From DATBVX01 sp035263105 (lineage in GTDB: Bacteria; Pseudomonadota; Gammaproteobacteria; Steroidobacterales; Steroidobacteraceae): 64,000 nt of DNA. The notes under the pieces were generated by a model. That model was not told the DNA's origin and did not search any database. It saw only the letters and a program-made list of their open reading frames with translations. A program made the translations under genes and the position numbers. The DNA is taken from positions 1-64,000 of the forward strand of contig DATFRO010000066.1 of NCBI GenBank assembly GCA_035263105.1. Reading direction: 5' to 3'. Shown one piece after another: positions 17,772 to 24,338 of this stretch (positions are counted from its first letter, which is position 1; each line of letters opens with the position of its first letter).

Positions 17772-18209
17772 TTATTTCTTGAGGGCTTTCTGCTCGACCG
17801 CGACCTGGTCGGCGGTGTGGCACTCAGTCACCGGGGAGAGGCGACTGCCGGTGCCCGCGGCGGCCTTCACCTTGTGGCAATAGAGCCAGCGGCCGTCCTT
17901 TTCGATCATGTTGTAACCGGCGATCGGCTCGGGCTTGCCCTGTTCCTCGGGTTCCTCGGATTTCGCGGCTTCGCTCGCCGTGGCCTCGGCGCTCTCTGCC
18001 GTGGCGCTTTGCGGCTGCGCGGTCGTTTCCTTGTTGCTCTCGGCCACAGGGGCTGCTTCGGTGCTGGTCGCCGCGGCTACGGACTCGGACGCTGTCTTGG
18101 TCGACGCCGCCGGTGTCGTGTCATCGGCGGCGGGCTGGGTCTGGGCAAACGAGATTTGCGAGGCGCACAGCAGGGCCACGCCGGCAACGAAATTCAACAC
18201 CGAACGCAT
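17772..18209 (-). CDS. Secreted Ala/Glu-rich protein of unknown function
   Basis: 145 residues from ATG 18209, with GGAGG four bases upstream. A signal peptide ends at SFAQ (about 22). A long Ala/Thr/Ser/Glu-rich region (about 23-95) looks disordered. A short C-terminal block, MIEKDGRWLYCHKVKAAAG and SPVTECHTADQVAVEQ, holds two cysteines that could form a disulfide. I do not recognise the family. Convergent with the amidohydrolase gene. Confidence 0.75.
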   Translation of the reverse strand: MRSVLNFVAGVALLCASQISFAQTQPAADDTTPAASTKTASESVAAATSTEAAPVAESNKETTAQPQSATAESAEATASEAAKSEEPEEQGKPEPIAGYNMIEKDGRWLYCHKVKAAAGTGSRLSPVTECHTADQVAVEQKALKK

Positions 18210-18248
18210 GATTCCTCCGGGACGGATCTGGGACAAAAACGAGCGCGG

Positions 18249-18277
18249 AGGATACCTGCTCCGGGGGCAAGTGGAAA
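18249..18277 (-). promoter_or_regulatory. Candidate promoter for the secreted Ala/Glu-rich protein
   Basis: On the minus strand TTTCCA (18277-18272), 17 bases, TATCCT (18254-18249), each 4 of 6 to consensus. Transcription would begin near 18242, about 33 bases before the ATG. Two TTGACA hexamers further upstream (near 18292 and 18315) lack partners at the right distance. Confidence 0.4.
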
Positions 18278-18326
18278 GTTTTTCGTACTTTTGTCAAAGA
18301 ACAGTCAGTGCCTGTCAAGGAAGCGG

Positions 18327-19226
18327 TTAACGCGCGTTGAATTGGGCCTGCCGTTCCTGCACCCACTTCGCCATCGCCGCCTGCCGTTTTGCCACGCCTT
18401 CGGGGTCCGAATCGGCGGAAGGCACCGCTGCCAACACCGTGGCGAAGTGATTCTGCAGTCGCTCCCGGACCTCCGGATACGGAATGATGTAGAGCTCGTT
18501 GCTGCGCACAGCGGTCAAGACATGCTGCGCGAGCTCTACCGGATCCATCCCTGCCGCATACAGCGTCTTCAAGGACGCGATCACCTCGCCGTCCACCCGG
18601 TAGCCGCTCTCGTCGTACTGTGGCGGGCGCGTCATGACGGATTCGGCGATGTTGGTGTTGACATTCGCCGGGCACAAAACCGAGACGCCAATGTCGTATT
18701 TGGCGAGCTCGACGCGCAGGGCCTCGGAGAGCCCGCGCACGGCGAACTTCGAGGCACTGTAGATTCCTGCCGGTCCACCCGCTATGAAAGCGCTCATCGA
18801 GGCGGTATTCACGATGTGACCACCCTGGCCATGCGCGATGATCCGCGGCACAAATGTCTGGATGCTGTTGACGACCCCGCCGAAGTTCACGCCCATCATC
18901 CAGTCGTAGTCGGCGTACGTCGATTTCTCCAGCGGTCCGAAGATCGACACACCCGCCGTGTTGAACAGCAGTTGCACGGGACCGAACACCCGTTCCGCTT
19001 CATCCGCGGCCCGCGCGCAGGCAACGCGATCGGTGATATCGAGCCGGATCGCATGCACCGGTGCGTTGCGCTCGCGAAACCAGGCGAGAGCCTGGTCGAT
19101 ATGGTCCTGCCGGATGTCGGCGATCACGATCCTGGCGCCGGCGGCGGAAAAGACGCGCGCCTGACCGAAACCGACGCCACTCGCGCCGCCCGTTATGAAT
19201 GCAACCTTGCCACTGATGTCCTGCAC
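18327..19226 (-). CDS. Short-chain dehydrogenase/reductase
   Basis: 299 residues if begun at GTG 19226, which has GGAGAGA just upstream; a GTG at 19250 adds eight residues but lacks a ribosome site. The cofactor motif TGGASGVG begins about ten residues in, followed by NTAGVS, catalytic Ser in NTASMSAF and YSASK. These are classical SDR features for NAD(P)-dependent alcohol/ketone oxidoreduction. The extra C-terminal tail of about 60 residues is usual for SDRs acting on larger lipids or sterols. Substrate unknown. It is divergent from the OmpR-type regulator gene. Confidence 0.92.
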   Translation of the reverse strand: MQDISGKVAFITGGASGVGFGQARVFSAAGARIVIADIRQDHIDQALAWFRERNAPVHAIRLDITDRVACARAADEAERVFGPVQLLFNTAGVSIFGPLEKSTYADYDWMMGVNFGGVVNSIQTFVPRIIAHGQGGHIVNTASMSAFIAGGPAGIYSASKFAVRGLSEALRVELAKYDIGVSVLCPANVNTNIAESVMTRPPQYDESGYRVDGEVIASLKTLYAAGMDPVELAQHVLTAVRSNELYIIPYPEVRERLQNHFATVLAAVPSADSDPEGVAKRQAAMAKWVQERQAQFNAR

Positions 19227-19248
19227 GAGTCTCTCCAGGGCCGGCGCC

Positions 19249-19277
19249 ACGACAGTCGGGGCGACGCTGATTATATT
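19249..19277 (+). promoter_or_regulatory. Candidate divergent promoter region, SDR / response regulator
   Basis: For the plus strand: ACGACA (19249-19254), 17 bases, TATATT (19272-19277, 5 of 6). The overlapping minus-strand hexamer TATAAT (19275-19270) is a perfect -10 for the SDR gene but lacks a -35. The two genes therefore probably share a short control region of 86 bases. Confidence 0.45.
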
Positions 19278-19312
19278 TCGTCGGCGAATTCCCGCGCGCA
19301 GGCACTCACGAC

Positions 19313-19975
19313 ATGAGACTGCTCCTCGTCGAGGATGACGCGATGATCGGTGAGGCCGTGCAACGTGGCCTGCGCACGCTCGCTTTCACGGTTGATTGGA
19401 TTCGCGAAGGCGAGAACGCGCTGCCCGCCCTGCGGCAAACCGAGTACGACCTGCTGGTATTGGACCTGGGGCTTCCCGGCCGCAACGGCCTCGACATCCT
19501 GCGTGAGGTGCGAGGCGCCGCAATCTCGCTGCCGGTCCTGATCCTCACCGCCCGCGGTGAGGTATCCGACAAGGTCGCAGGGCTCGATGCCGGCGCAGAC
19601 GACTACCTGGTCAAGCCGTTCGATCTCGCGGAGCTCGCCGCACGGGCGCGCGCGCTGCTGCGCCGGCGCAGCGGCCGGGCGCAGCCGTTGATCGAGCATC
19701 TCGGCGTGACACTCGACCCGGCGGCGCATCGTGTGATATTCGAGTCGCGCGACGTTGCGCTCTCGGCACGCGAGTATGCGATCCTCGCCGCCCTGATGGA
19801 GCGGCCCGGCAGCATCCTGTCGCGACAGCAACTCGAAGAGCGGCTCTACGGCTGGAACGAGGAGATCGAGAGCAATGCGATCGAGGTGCATATCCACGCC
19901 CTGCGTCGCAAGCTGAGCACGAATTTCATCCAGACCGTTCGCGGTCTCGGTTATCGCATCCGCACGCAAGTCTGA
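19313..19975 (+). CDS. OmpR-family response regulator (PmrA/QseB/TctD-like)
   Basis: 220 residues. The receiver has VEDDAM at 6-11, Asp51 in LVLDLGLPGRNG and Lys101 in YLVKPFD. The winged-helix output is at about 125-218 (LSAREYAILAALMERPGSILSRQQLEERLYGW, then NAIEVHIHALRRKL and VRGLGYRI). The kinase gene follows after four bases. The hexamer pair CTTAAG-N5-CTTAAG at 21311-21327, downstream of the kinase, matches the site bound by PmrA-type members of this subfamily. Regulation of the protease gene behind it is therefore likely. Confidence 0.95.
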   Translation: MRLLLVEDDAMIGEAVQRGLRTLAFTVDWIREGENALPALRQTEYDLLVLDLGLPGRNGLDILREVRGAAISLPVLILTARGEVSDKVAGLDAGADDYLVKPFDLAELAARARALLRRRSGRAQPLIEHLGVTLDPAAHRVIFESRDVALSAREYAILAALMERPGSILSRQQLEERLYGWNEEIESNAIEVHIHALRRKLSTNFIQTVRGLGYRIRTQV

Positions 19976-19979
19976 GCGC

Positions 19980-21326
19980 ATGCAGCCGCTGAACTCGATT
20001 CGCACGCGCCTGATGATCTGGCTGCTGGCCGCCGTGGCCATCACGGGCGCGATTGGCGCATGGCTGATCTACAGGAATTCGCTGGCCGAAGCGGATGCGT
20101 TCTTCGACTACCAGCTGCGCCAGACCGCACTCACGTTGCGCGACCAGGCGTTCGAGTACGCTGCTGCGCCGACGCTGACGCCGGAAGAGGCCGGCTTCGA
20201 TTTCGTGGTCCAGGTCTGGAGTTTCGAAGGAGTGCGGATCTATCTCTCGCAACCGCACGCGAGCCTGCCCGGGCTGACGCCGCTCGGACTCTCCACGGTG
20301 ACTTCGCGTGAGGGCGATTGGCGCGTGTTCGGCATTCGCGCCCGGGGCGGCGTGATCCAGGTGGCGCAGCTGATGCGGGTGCGCAAGGAACAGGCTGCGC
20401 GCCTGGCGTTGCGTACGCTGTTGCCGTTCGCGCTGCTGCTGCCGGTGCTCGCCGTCATTGTCGCGATCGTCGTGCGTCAGTCTCTCGACCCCCTCGAGCG
20501 ACTTGCCCGAACGGTGCGCGCGCGCGCGCCGACGGCCCTCGATCCGCTGCCGGTCGCGGGGCTGCCCTCCGATGTGCGTCCGCTGGTCGATGCACTCAAC
20601 GGACTGCTCGCGCGGCTGATGCACGTGCTCGAACGGGATCGCGCCTTCGTGGCCGATGCCGCGCACGAATTGCGCACACCGCTCACCGCACTCAACCTGC
20701 AACTCGATGCTCTTGATGCAGCTCATGGCGAAACCGAACGCGGCGAGGCGCGTGCGCGGCTATCCGAGGGCCTCAAACGCGCCGCTCGCCTCGTCGAGCA
20801 ACTGCTGACGCTCGCTGGAATCGAGCCCGCAGAGCGGGCGCCCTTCGTCGCTGTGCCAATGGAGGAAGTGGTGCGTGAGGTGGTCGTCGATGCGCTGGCG
20901 CAGGCGGATGCGCGGCATATCGATCTCGGTTTCAGCGTGCTCGACCCCGCCATCGTCCGCGGAGATCGGGGCGCGCTCGCCGTCCTGGTGCGAAACCTCA
21001 TCGACAACGCCATCCGCCACACCGCGCCGGGCGCCACCGTGGACGTCGCGTTGGACAGCAGCGGCGGACGGGCGCGCCTTCGCATCACGGACTCGGGGCC
21101 CGGCATTTCGCCGCATGAGCGCACGCGGGTCTTCGATCGTTTCTACCGGGTTCCGGGCACTCAAGGCGTCGGAAGCGGCCTTGGCCTCGCCATCGTGAAA
21201 ACGATTGCCACTCAGCACGATGCCAGGGTGAGCCTGGATTCGGGCCCGGCGGGCCGCGGATTGCAGGTCACCGTTGAATTCCCTCCGGGTGCACCTGAAC
21301 AGCTGGCGAACTTAAGCCTCTCTTAA
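19980..21326 (+). CDS. Sensor histidine kinase (QseC/TctE-like)
   Basis: 448 residues. Membrane helices at about 11-31 and 145-167 enclose a periplasmic region of about 115 residues. A HAMP-like linker follows. The kinase core has His229 in DAAHELRTPLTAL, an N box in VRNLIDNAIRHTA, and G boxes in ITDSGPGIS and GSGLGLAIVK. It partners the regulator immediately upstream. Its last codons overlap the PmrA-box-like repeat, so the coding end doubles as control DNA for the next gene. The signal sensed is not apparent. Confidence 0.95.
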   Translation: MQPLNSIRTRLMIWLLAAVAITGAIGAWLIYRNSLAEADAFFDYQLRQTALTLRDQAFEYAAAPTLTPEEAGFDFVVQVWSFEGVRIYLSQPHASLPGLTPLGLSTVTSREGDWRVFGIRARGGVIQVAQLMRVRKEQAARLALRTLLPFALLLPVLAVIVAIVVRQSLDPLERLARTVRARAPTALDPLPVAGLPSDVRPLVDALNGLLARLMHVLERDRAFVADAAHELRTPLTALNLQLDALDAAHGETERGEARARLSEGLKRAARLVEQLLTLAGIEPAERAPFVAVPMEEVVREVVVDALAQADARHIDLGFSVLDPAIVRGDRGALAVLVRNLIDNAIRHTAPGATVDVALDSSGGRARLRITDSGPGISPHERTRVFDRFYRVPGTQGVGSGLGLAIVKTIATQHDARVSLDSGPAGRGLQVTVEFPPGAPEQLANLSLS

Positions 21327-21327
21327 G
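21311..21327 (+). promoter_or_regulatory. PmrA-box-like site before the protease gene
   Basis: CTTAAG (21311-21316), five bases, CTTAAG (21322-21327). The known PmrA/BasR box is YTTAAK-N5-YTTAAK, matched here in every position. It ends 77 bases before the protease ATG and overlaps the stop codon of the kinase. No equally good copy was seen elsewhere in the window. Confidence 0.65.
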
Positions 21328-21404
21328 ACTCCTCATTTATCGTCGGTGCTCATCTGGGGCACCGATTGCGATGCCCGAACCTGAATCTGTTCGAGGAGTT
21401 CAAA

Positions 21405-22928
21405 ATGAATGACGAATTGGCTCACCGGCCATCCAGGCGCCCGAATCCGTGGGTCGTTGGCGCGCTCGCGGCCGTCCTGGGCCTGATCGTGCTGGCTGGA
21501 GGCTGGACGTTTGCGAAGGAGAATGCCGCGACCGCTGGCGTGTCGAGCCCGGCGCAGATCCATCTGTCGCAGGCGACGCCCTCCCCCGCCGCGCCTGCAA
21601 GCGACGGTCAGCCCCTGGTGCGTGGCTTGCTTCCGGACTTCACCGGGCTGGTTGAGCGCTTTGGCCCCGCGGTCGTGAACATCAGTGTGACCGGGACCGT
21701 CAAGACGGCCGGCGCACCCTTCCCCGATTTTCCCGGCTTCGGTCCCGATGATCCGTTTCGCCAGTTCTTCCGCGGCATGCCGCGGCAGCCTCGCGAAGTG
21801 CCGATGCGCGGTGAGGGCTCCGGGTTCATCGTGGATCCGAATGGCATCGTGCTCACCAACGCGCACGTCGTGAATGACGCGAAGGAAGTGACCGTGAAGC
21901 TGACCGATCGCCGCGAGTACACGGCACGGGTGCTCGGCAAGGACACTGCGAGCGACATCGCGGTGCTCAAGATCGACGCCCACAATCTGCCGACGGTGCG
22001 ACTTGGCAAGAGCTCCGATATCAAAGTCGGGCAATGGGTGGTGGCCATTGGCTCGCCCTTCGGCTTCGAGAACACCGTGACGGCAGGCATCGTCAGCGCC
22101 AAGGGGCGTACGTTGCCGGGGGGCGGCTATGTGCCGTTTCTGCAAACTGATGTCGCGGTCAATCCAGGCAATTCCGGTGGTCCGCTCTTCGATCTCAACG
22201 GTGAAGTGATCGGCATCAATTCGCAGATCTACTCGAACTCCGGCGGCTACGAAGGCGTTTCATTCGCCATCCCGGTCGACGTCGCCATGAACGTGAGCCA
22301 GCAGCTGCAGGCCCACGGTCACGTGACGCGCGGCAAGCTCGGTGTGCTGATTCAGGAGGTCAACCAGCAGCTCGCCGACACGTTCGGACTCGAGCGTCCA
22401 CGCGGCGCGCTGGTCGCCAAGGTGGAGGACGGCAGCCCCGCCGCGGCTGCAGGCATCAAGCCCGGTGATGTGATCCTCGGTGTCGACGGCCAGAAAATCG
22501 AAAGTTCCACCGAGCTCCCGGCTCGCGTCGCCGCGCTCGAACCCGGATCGCAGGCCAAGCTCGAAGTCTGGCGCGACAAGAAGCCCCAGGACGTCAGCGT
22601 GCGCATCGGAAAACTCTCCGAGACGCAGGTCGCTGCGAATTCGGACGAGTCAGACTCGGGCGGCGGGAAGCTCGGCCTCGCGGTACGCCCGTTGACACCC
22701 GAGGAGCAACGCGAATCCGACATTCACAAGGGACTGGTCGTGGAGTCCGCGACCGGGGCCGCCGCGGAAGCGGGAATCCAGGAAGGCGATGTGATCCTTT
22801 CAGCGAATGGCAAGGATGTGAGCAGCGCGGAGGAGCTGCGCAAGATCGTCAAGCAATCCGGCAAACACATCGCGTTGCTGGTTCAGCGCGGCGATACGCA
22901 GATCTTCGTTCCGGTCGCGCCGGGTTGA
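21405..22928 (+). CDS. Do/HtrA-family periplasmic serine endoprotease (DegQ/MucD-like)
   Basis: 507 residues from ATG 21405 (GAGGAG just upstream). A hydrophobic segment at about 17-36 exports or anchors it. The trypsin-like triad is His154 in TNAHVV, Asp184 in SDIAVLK and Ser257 in NPGNSGGPLF. Two PDZ domains follow at about 315-400 and 430-505. It degrades or refolds misfolded envelope proteins. It sits directly behind a two-component pair with a PmrA-like box between, which suggests stress-induced expression. DegP, DegQ and MucD cannot be told apart from sequence alone. Confidence 0.95.
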   Translation: MNDELAHRPSRRPNPWVVGALAAVLGLIVLAGGWTFAKENAATAGVSSPAQIHLSQATPSPAAPASDGQPLVRGLLPDFTGLVERFGPAVVNISVTGTVKTAGAPFPDFPGFGPDDPFRQFFRGMPRQPREVPMRGEGSGFIVDPNGIVLTNAHVVNDAKEVTVKLTDRREYTARVLGKDTASDIAVLKIDAHNLPTVRLGKSSDIKVGQWVVAIGSPFGFENTVTAGIVSAKGRTLPGGGYVPFLQTDVAVNPGNSGGPLFDLNGEVIGINSQIYSNSGGYEGVSFAIPVDVAMNVSQQLQAHGHVTRGKLGVLIQEVNQQLADTFGLERPRGALVAKVEDGSPAAAAGIKPGDVILGVDGQKIESSTELPARVAALEPGSQAKLEVWRDKKPQDVSVRIGKLSETQVAANSDESDSGGGKLGLAVRPLTPEEQRESDIHKGLVVESATGAAAEAGIQEGDVILSANGKDVSSAEELRKIVKQSGKHIALLVQRGDTQIFVPVAPG

Positions 22929-22948
22929 GGCAGGAGACCTCGCGCGCG

Positions 22949-23359
22949 CTACTTGCGTGGAACGATGCGGCACTGGCCGAACACGACATAGGCACCCTTG
23001 CGATCCGCGATCGTGAGGGTCATTGCTCCGGTCGTGCGATTGACCACCGTGCTCCATGCAAACTGCAGGTCGGCTCCCTGCAGCACGAGTGACTCGCGAT
23101 TTTGCGTCGCATGCTGGATCGGCAACAGCGAGGTCCTGAAGGGTGAGCGGATCGCGAGCTTCGCCACGTCGATGCCGAGCTCGGCGTTCTTGTCCTCGGA
23201 CTCCGGCTTGAGCGGCTTGCAGCTATCCTCGGTCGGCAGGCAGTCATGACCCTTGAGCGGCTTGCAGGACATCGGCTGGGAACCGTCGAACTGTTCAGCG
23301 GCGGCGGCCGTCCCCATCGACAGCGTCAGGGCAATCGATGCCCACAGAAATGCCTTCAT
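22949..23359 (-). CDS. Small secreted protein with duplicated CKPLK motif
   Basis: 136 residues from ATG 23359 (GAGGAG six bases upstream). A signal peptide ends near AAAAEQ (about 22). CKPLK occurs twice, about 15 residues apart, with a further Cys between (HDCLPTEDS). The C-terminal half is beta-rich (GADLQFAWSTVVNRTTGAMTL) and ends with a fourth Cys in FGQCRIV. I do not recognise a family. It lies between the protease gene (convergent) and tRNA-Pro (same strand, 25 bases upstream), and may be read through from the tRNA promoter. Confidence 0.78.
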   Translation of the reverse strand: MKAFLWASIALTLSMGTAAAAEQFDGSQPMSCKPLKGHDCLPTEDSCKPLKPESEDKNAELGIDVAKLAIRSPFRTSLLPIQHATQNRESLVLQGADLQFAWSTVVNRTTGAMTLTIADRKGAYVVFGQCRIVPRK

Positions 23360-23384
23360 GAACATCTCCTCGAGTTGTTCTAGA

Positions 23385-23461
23385 TGGTCGGGGCGACAGG
23401 ATTTGAACCTGCGACCCTCTGCACCCCATGCAGATGCGCTACCAGGCTGCGCCACGCCCCG
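23385..23461 (-). tRNA. tRNA-Pro (GGG)
   Basis: A full cloverleaf on the minus strand: acceptor CGGGGCG paired with CGCCCCG, D arm, anticodon stem TCTGC/GCAGA enclosing ATGGGGT (anticodon GGG), T arm with TTCAAAT, discriminator A and encoded CCA. Total 77 bases. A TATCAT -10-like hexamer with a GC-rich discriminator lies about 36 bases upstream (23502-23497). Confidence 0.97.
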
Positions 23462-23516
23462 AACCGGAGAAAGGTCGCTTTGAAACCGCGGCGCGAATGA
23501 TAGCCGTCACCGGCGC

Positions 23517-23551
23517 AAAAAAGAACCCGCGGTGGTTTGCACAGCGGGTTC
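23517..23551 (-). terminator. Rho-independent terminator
   Basis: On the minus strand GAACCCGC (23551-23544) pairs perfectly with GCGGGTTC (23530-23523) around a 13-base loop, followed by TTTTTT (23522-23517). It closes the thrS-to-merR transcript and shields tRNA-Pro. Confidence 0.85.
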
Positions 23552-23572
23552 CGATGGCAGGCGCTGGTAGCG

Positions 23573-23689
23573 CTAGAAGCCTGCGATCACCTGGATTGCG
23601 CGCACCGCGTCGACGCAGCCGAAGCCCGAGTCGAAATCAAACATCGTTGAAGGTTTTTCAGGTGCGTCGCGCAGCGGCGACGGAGAATC
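23573..23689 (-). pseudogene. Possible C-terminal relic of an S8 (subtilase) peptidase
   Basis: The minus strand between the MerR gene and the terminator holds a short open stretch ending at TAG 23573. It includes FDFDSGFGCVDAVRAIQ, which resembles the DxDSGFGxVDAxxA ending of subtilisin-like peptidases. An ATG at 23644 gives 23 residues only; the frame is closed upstream by TGA. It is too short to be a working protease. The match is from memory of the family ending, so this is tentative. Confidence 0.35.
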
Positions 23690-23698
23690 TCAGCGAAG

Positions 23699-24055
23699 TC
23701 AGCGGCGCAGGATGCGCAGGATCTCTTCGAGCTCGGTGCGCAGCTGCCGCACGATCTGCACGCTCATGCTCAGGTCTTCGCGCGCCTCATCTCCCGTGAG
23801 CCGGTTGCGCGCGCCACCGATGGTGAAGCCCTGTTCATAGAGCAAACTGCGGATCTGGCGGATGACGATGACGTCCTGGCGCTGGTAGTAACGGCGGTTG
23901 CCACGTCGCTTGACCGGCTTGAGTTGCGGGAATTCCTGTTCCCAGTAGCGCAGCACGTGCGGCTTCACACCGCACAGATCGCTTACTTCGCCGATCGTGA
24001 AGTAGCGCTTGCCCGGGATCGGCGGAAGCTCATCGTTATTGCTTGCTTCCAGCAT
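23699..24055 (-). CDS. MerR-family transcriptional regulator
   Basis: 118 residues. The winged helix-turn-helix reads YFTIGEVSDLCGVKPHVLRYWEQEFPQL, followed by the wing GNRRYYQRQDV and a C-terminal coiled coil. There is no cysteine-rich metal site. This is the short MerR protein conserved after ihfA in gammaproteobacteria. The start overlaps ihfA by 20 bases, so it is the last gene of the thrS-infC-pheST operon. Its target is unknown. Confidence 0.95.
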   Translation of the reverse strand: MLEASNNDELPPIPGKRYFTIGEVSDLCGVKPHVLRYWEQEFPQLKPVKRRGNRRYYQRQDVIVIRQIRSLLYEQGFTIGGARNRLTGDEAREDLSMSVQIVRQLRTELEEILRILRR

Positions 24056-24335
24056 AGGCCTCGACCCGCGCTTTGAGCTTCTGGCCCGGACGGAACGTCA
24101 CCACGCGCCGTGCGCTGATCGGGATCTCCTCGCCTGTCTTGGGATTGCGGCCGGGGCGCTGGTTCTTGTCGCGCAGGTCGAAATTGCCGAACCCCGAAAG
24201 CTTGACCTGTTCGCCAGTCGCAAGCGCCGCCCGCACTTCCTCGAAGAACATGTCGACGAGTTCACGGGCTTCGCGCTTGTTCAATCCCAGCTGGTTGAAC
24301 AGAGCCTCCGCCATCTCCGCTTTTGTGAGTGCCAT
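24036..24335 (-). CDS. ihfA: Integration host factor subunit alpha
   Basis: 99 residues of a DNA-bending HU/IHF protein. It has the usual start MALTKAEMAEALFNQLGLNK, the KLSGFGNF turn and the GRNPKTGEEIPI beta arm whose Pro intercalates in DNA. The alpha identity follows from sequence and from its place directly after pheT. It pairs with IhfB, encoded only 14 kb away here. Starts three bases after the pheT stop. Confidence 0.97.
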   Translation of the reverse strand: MALTKAEMAEALFNQLGLNKREARELVDMFFEEVRAALATGEQVKLSGFGNFDLRDKNQRPGRNPKTGEEIPISARRVVTFRPGQKLKARVEAYAGSKQ

Positions 24336-24338
24336 GCT

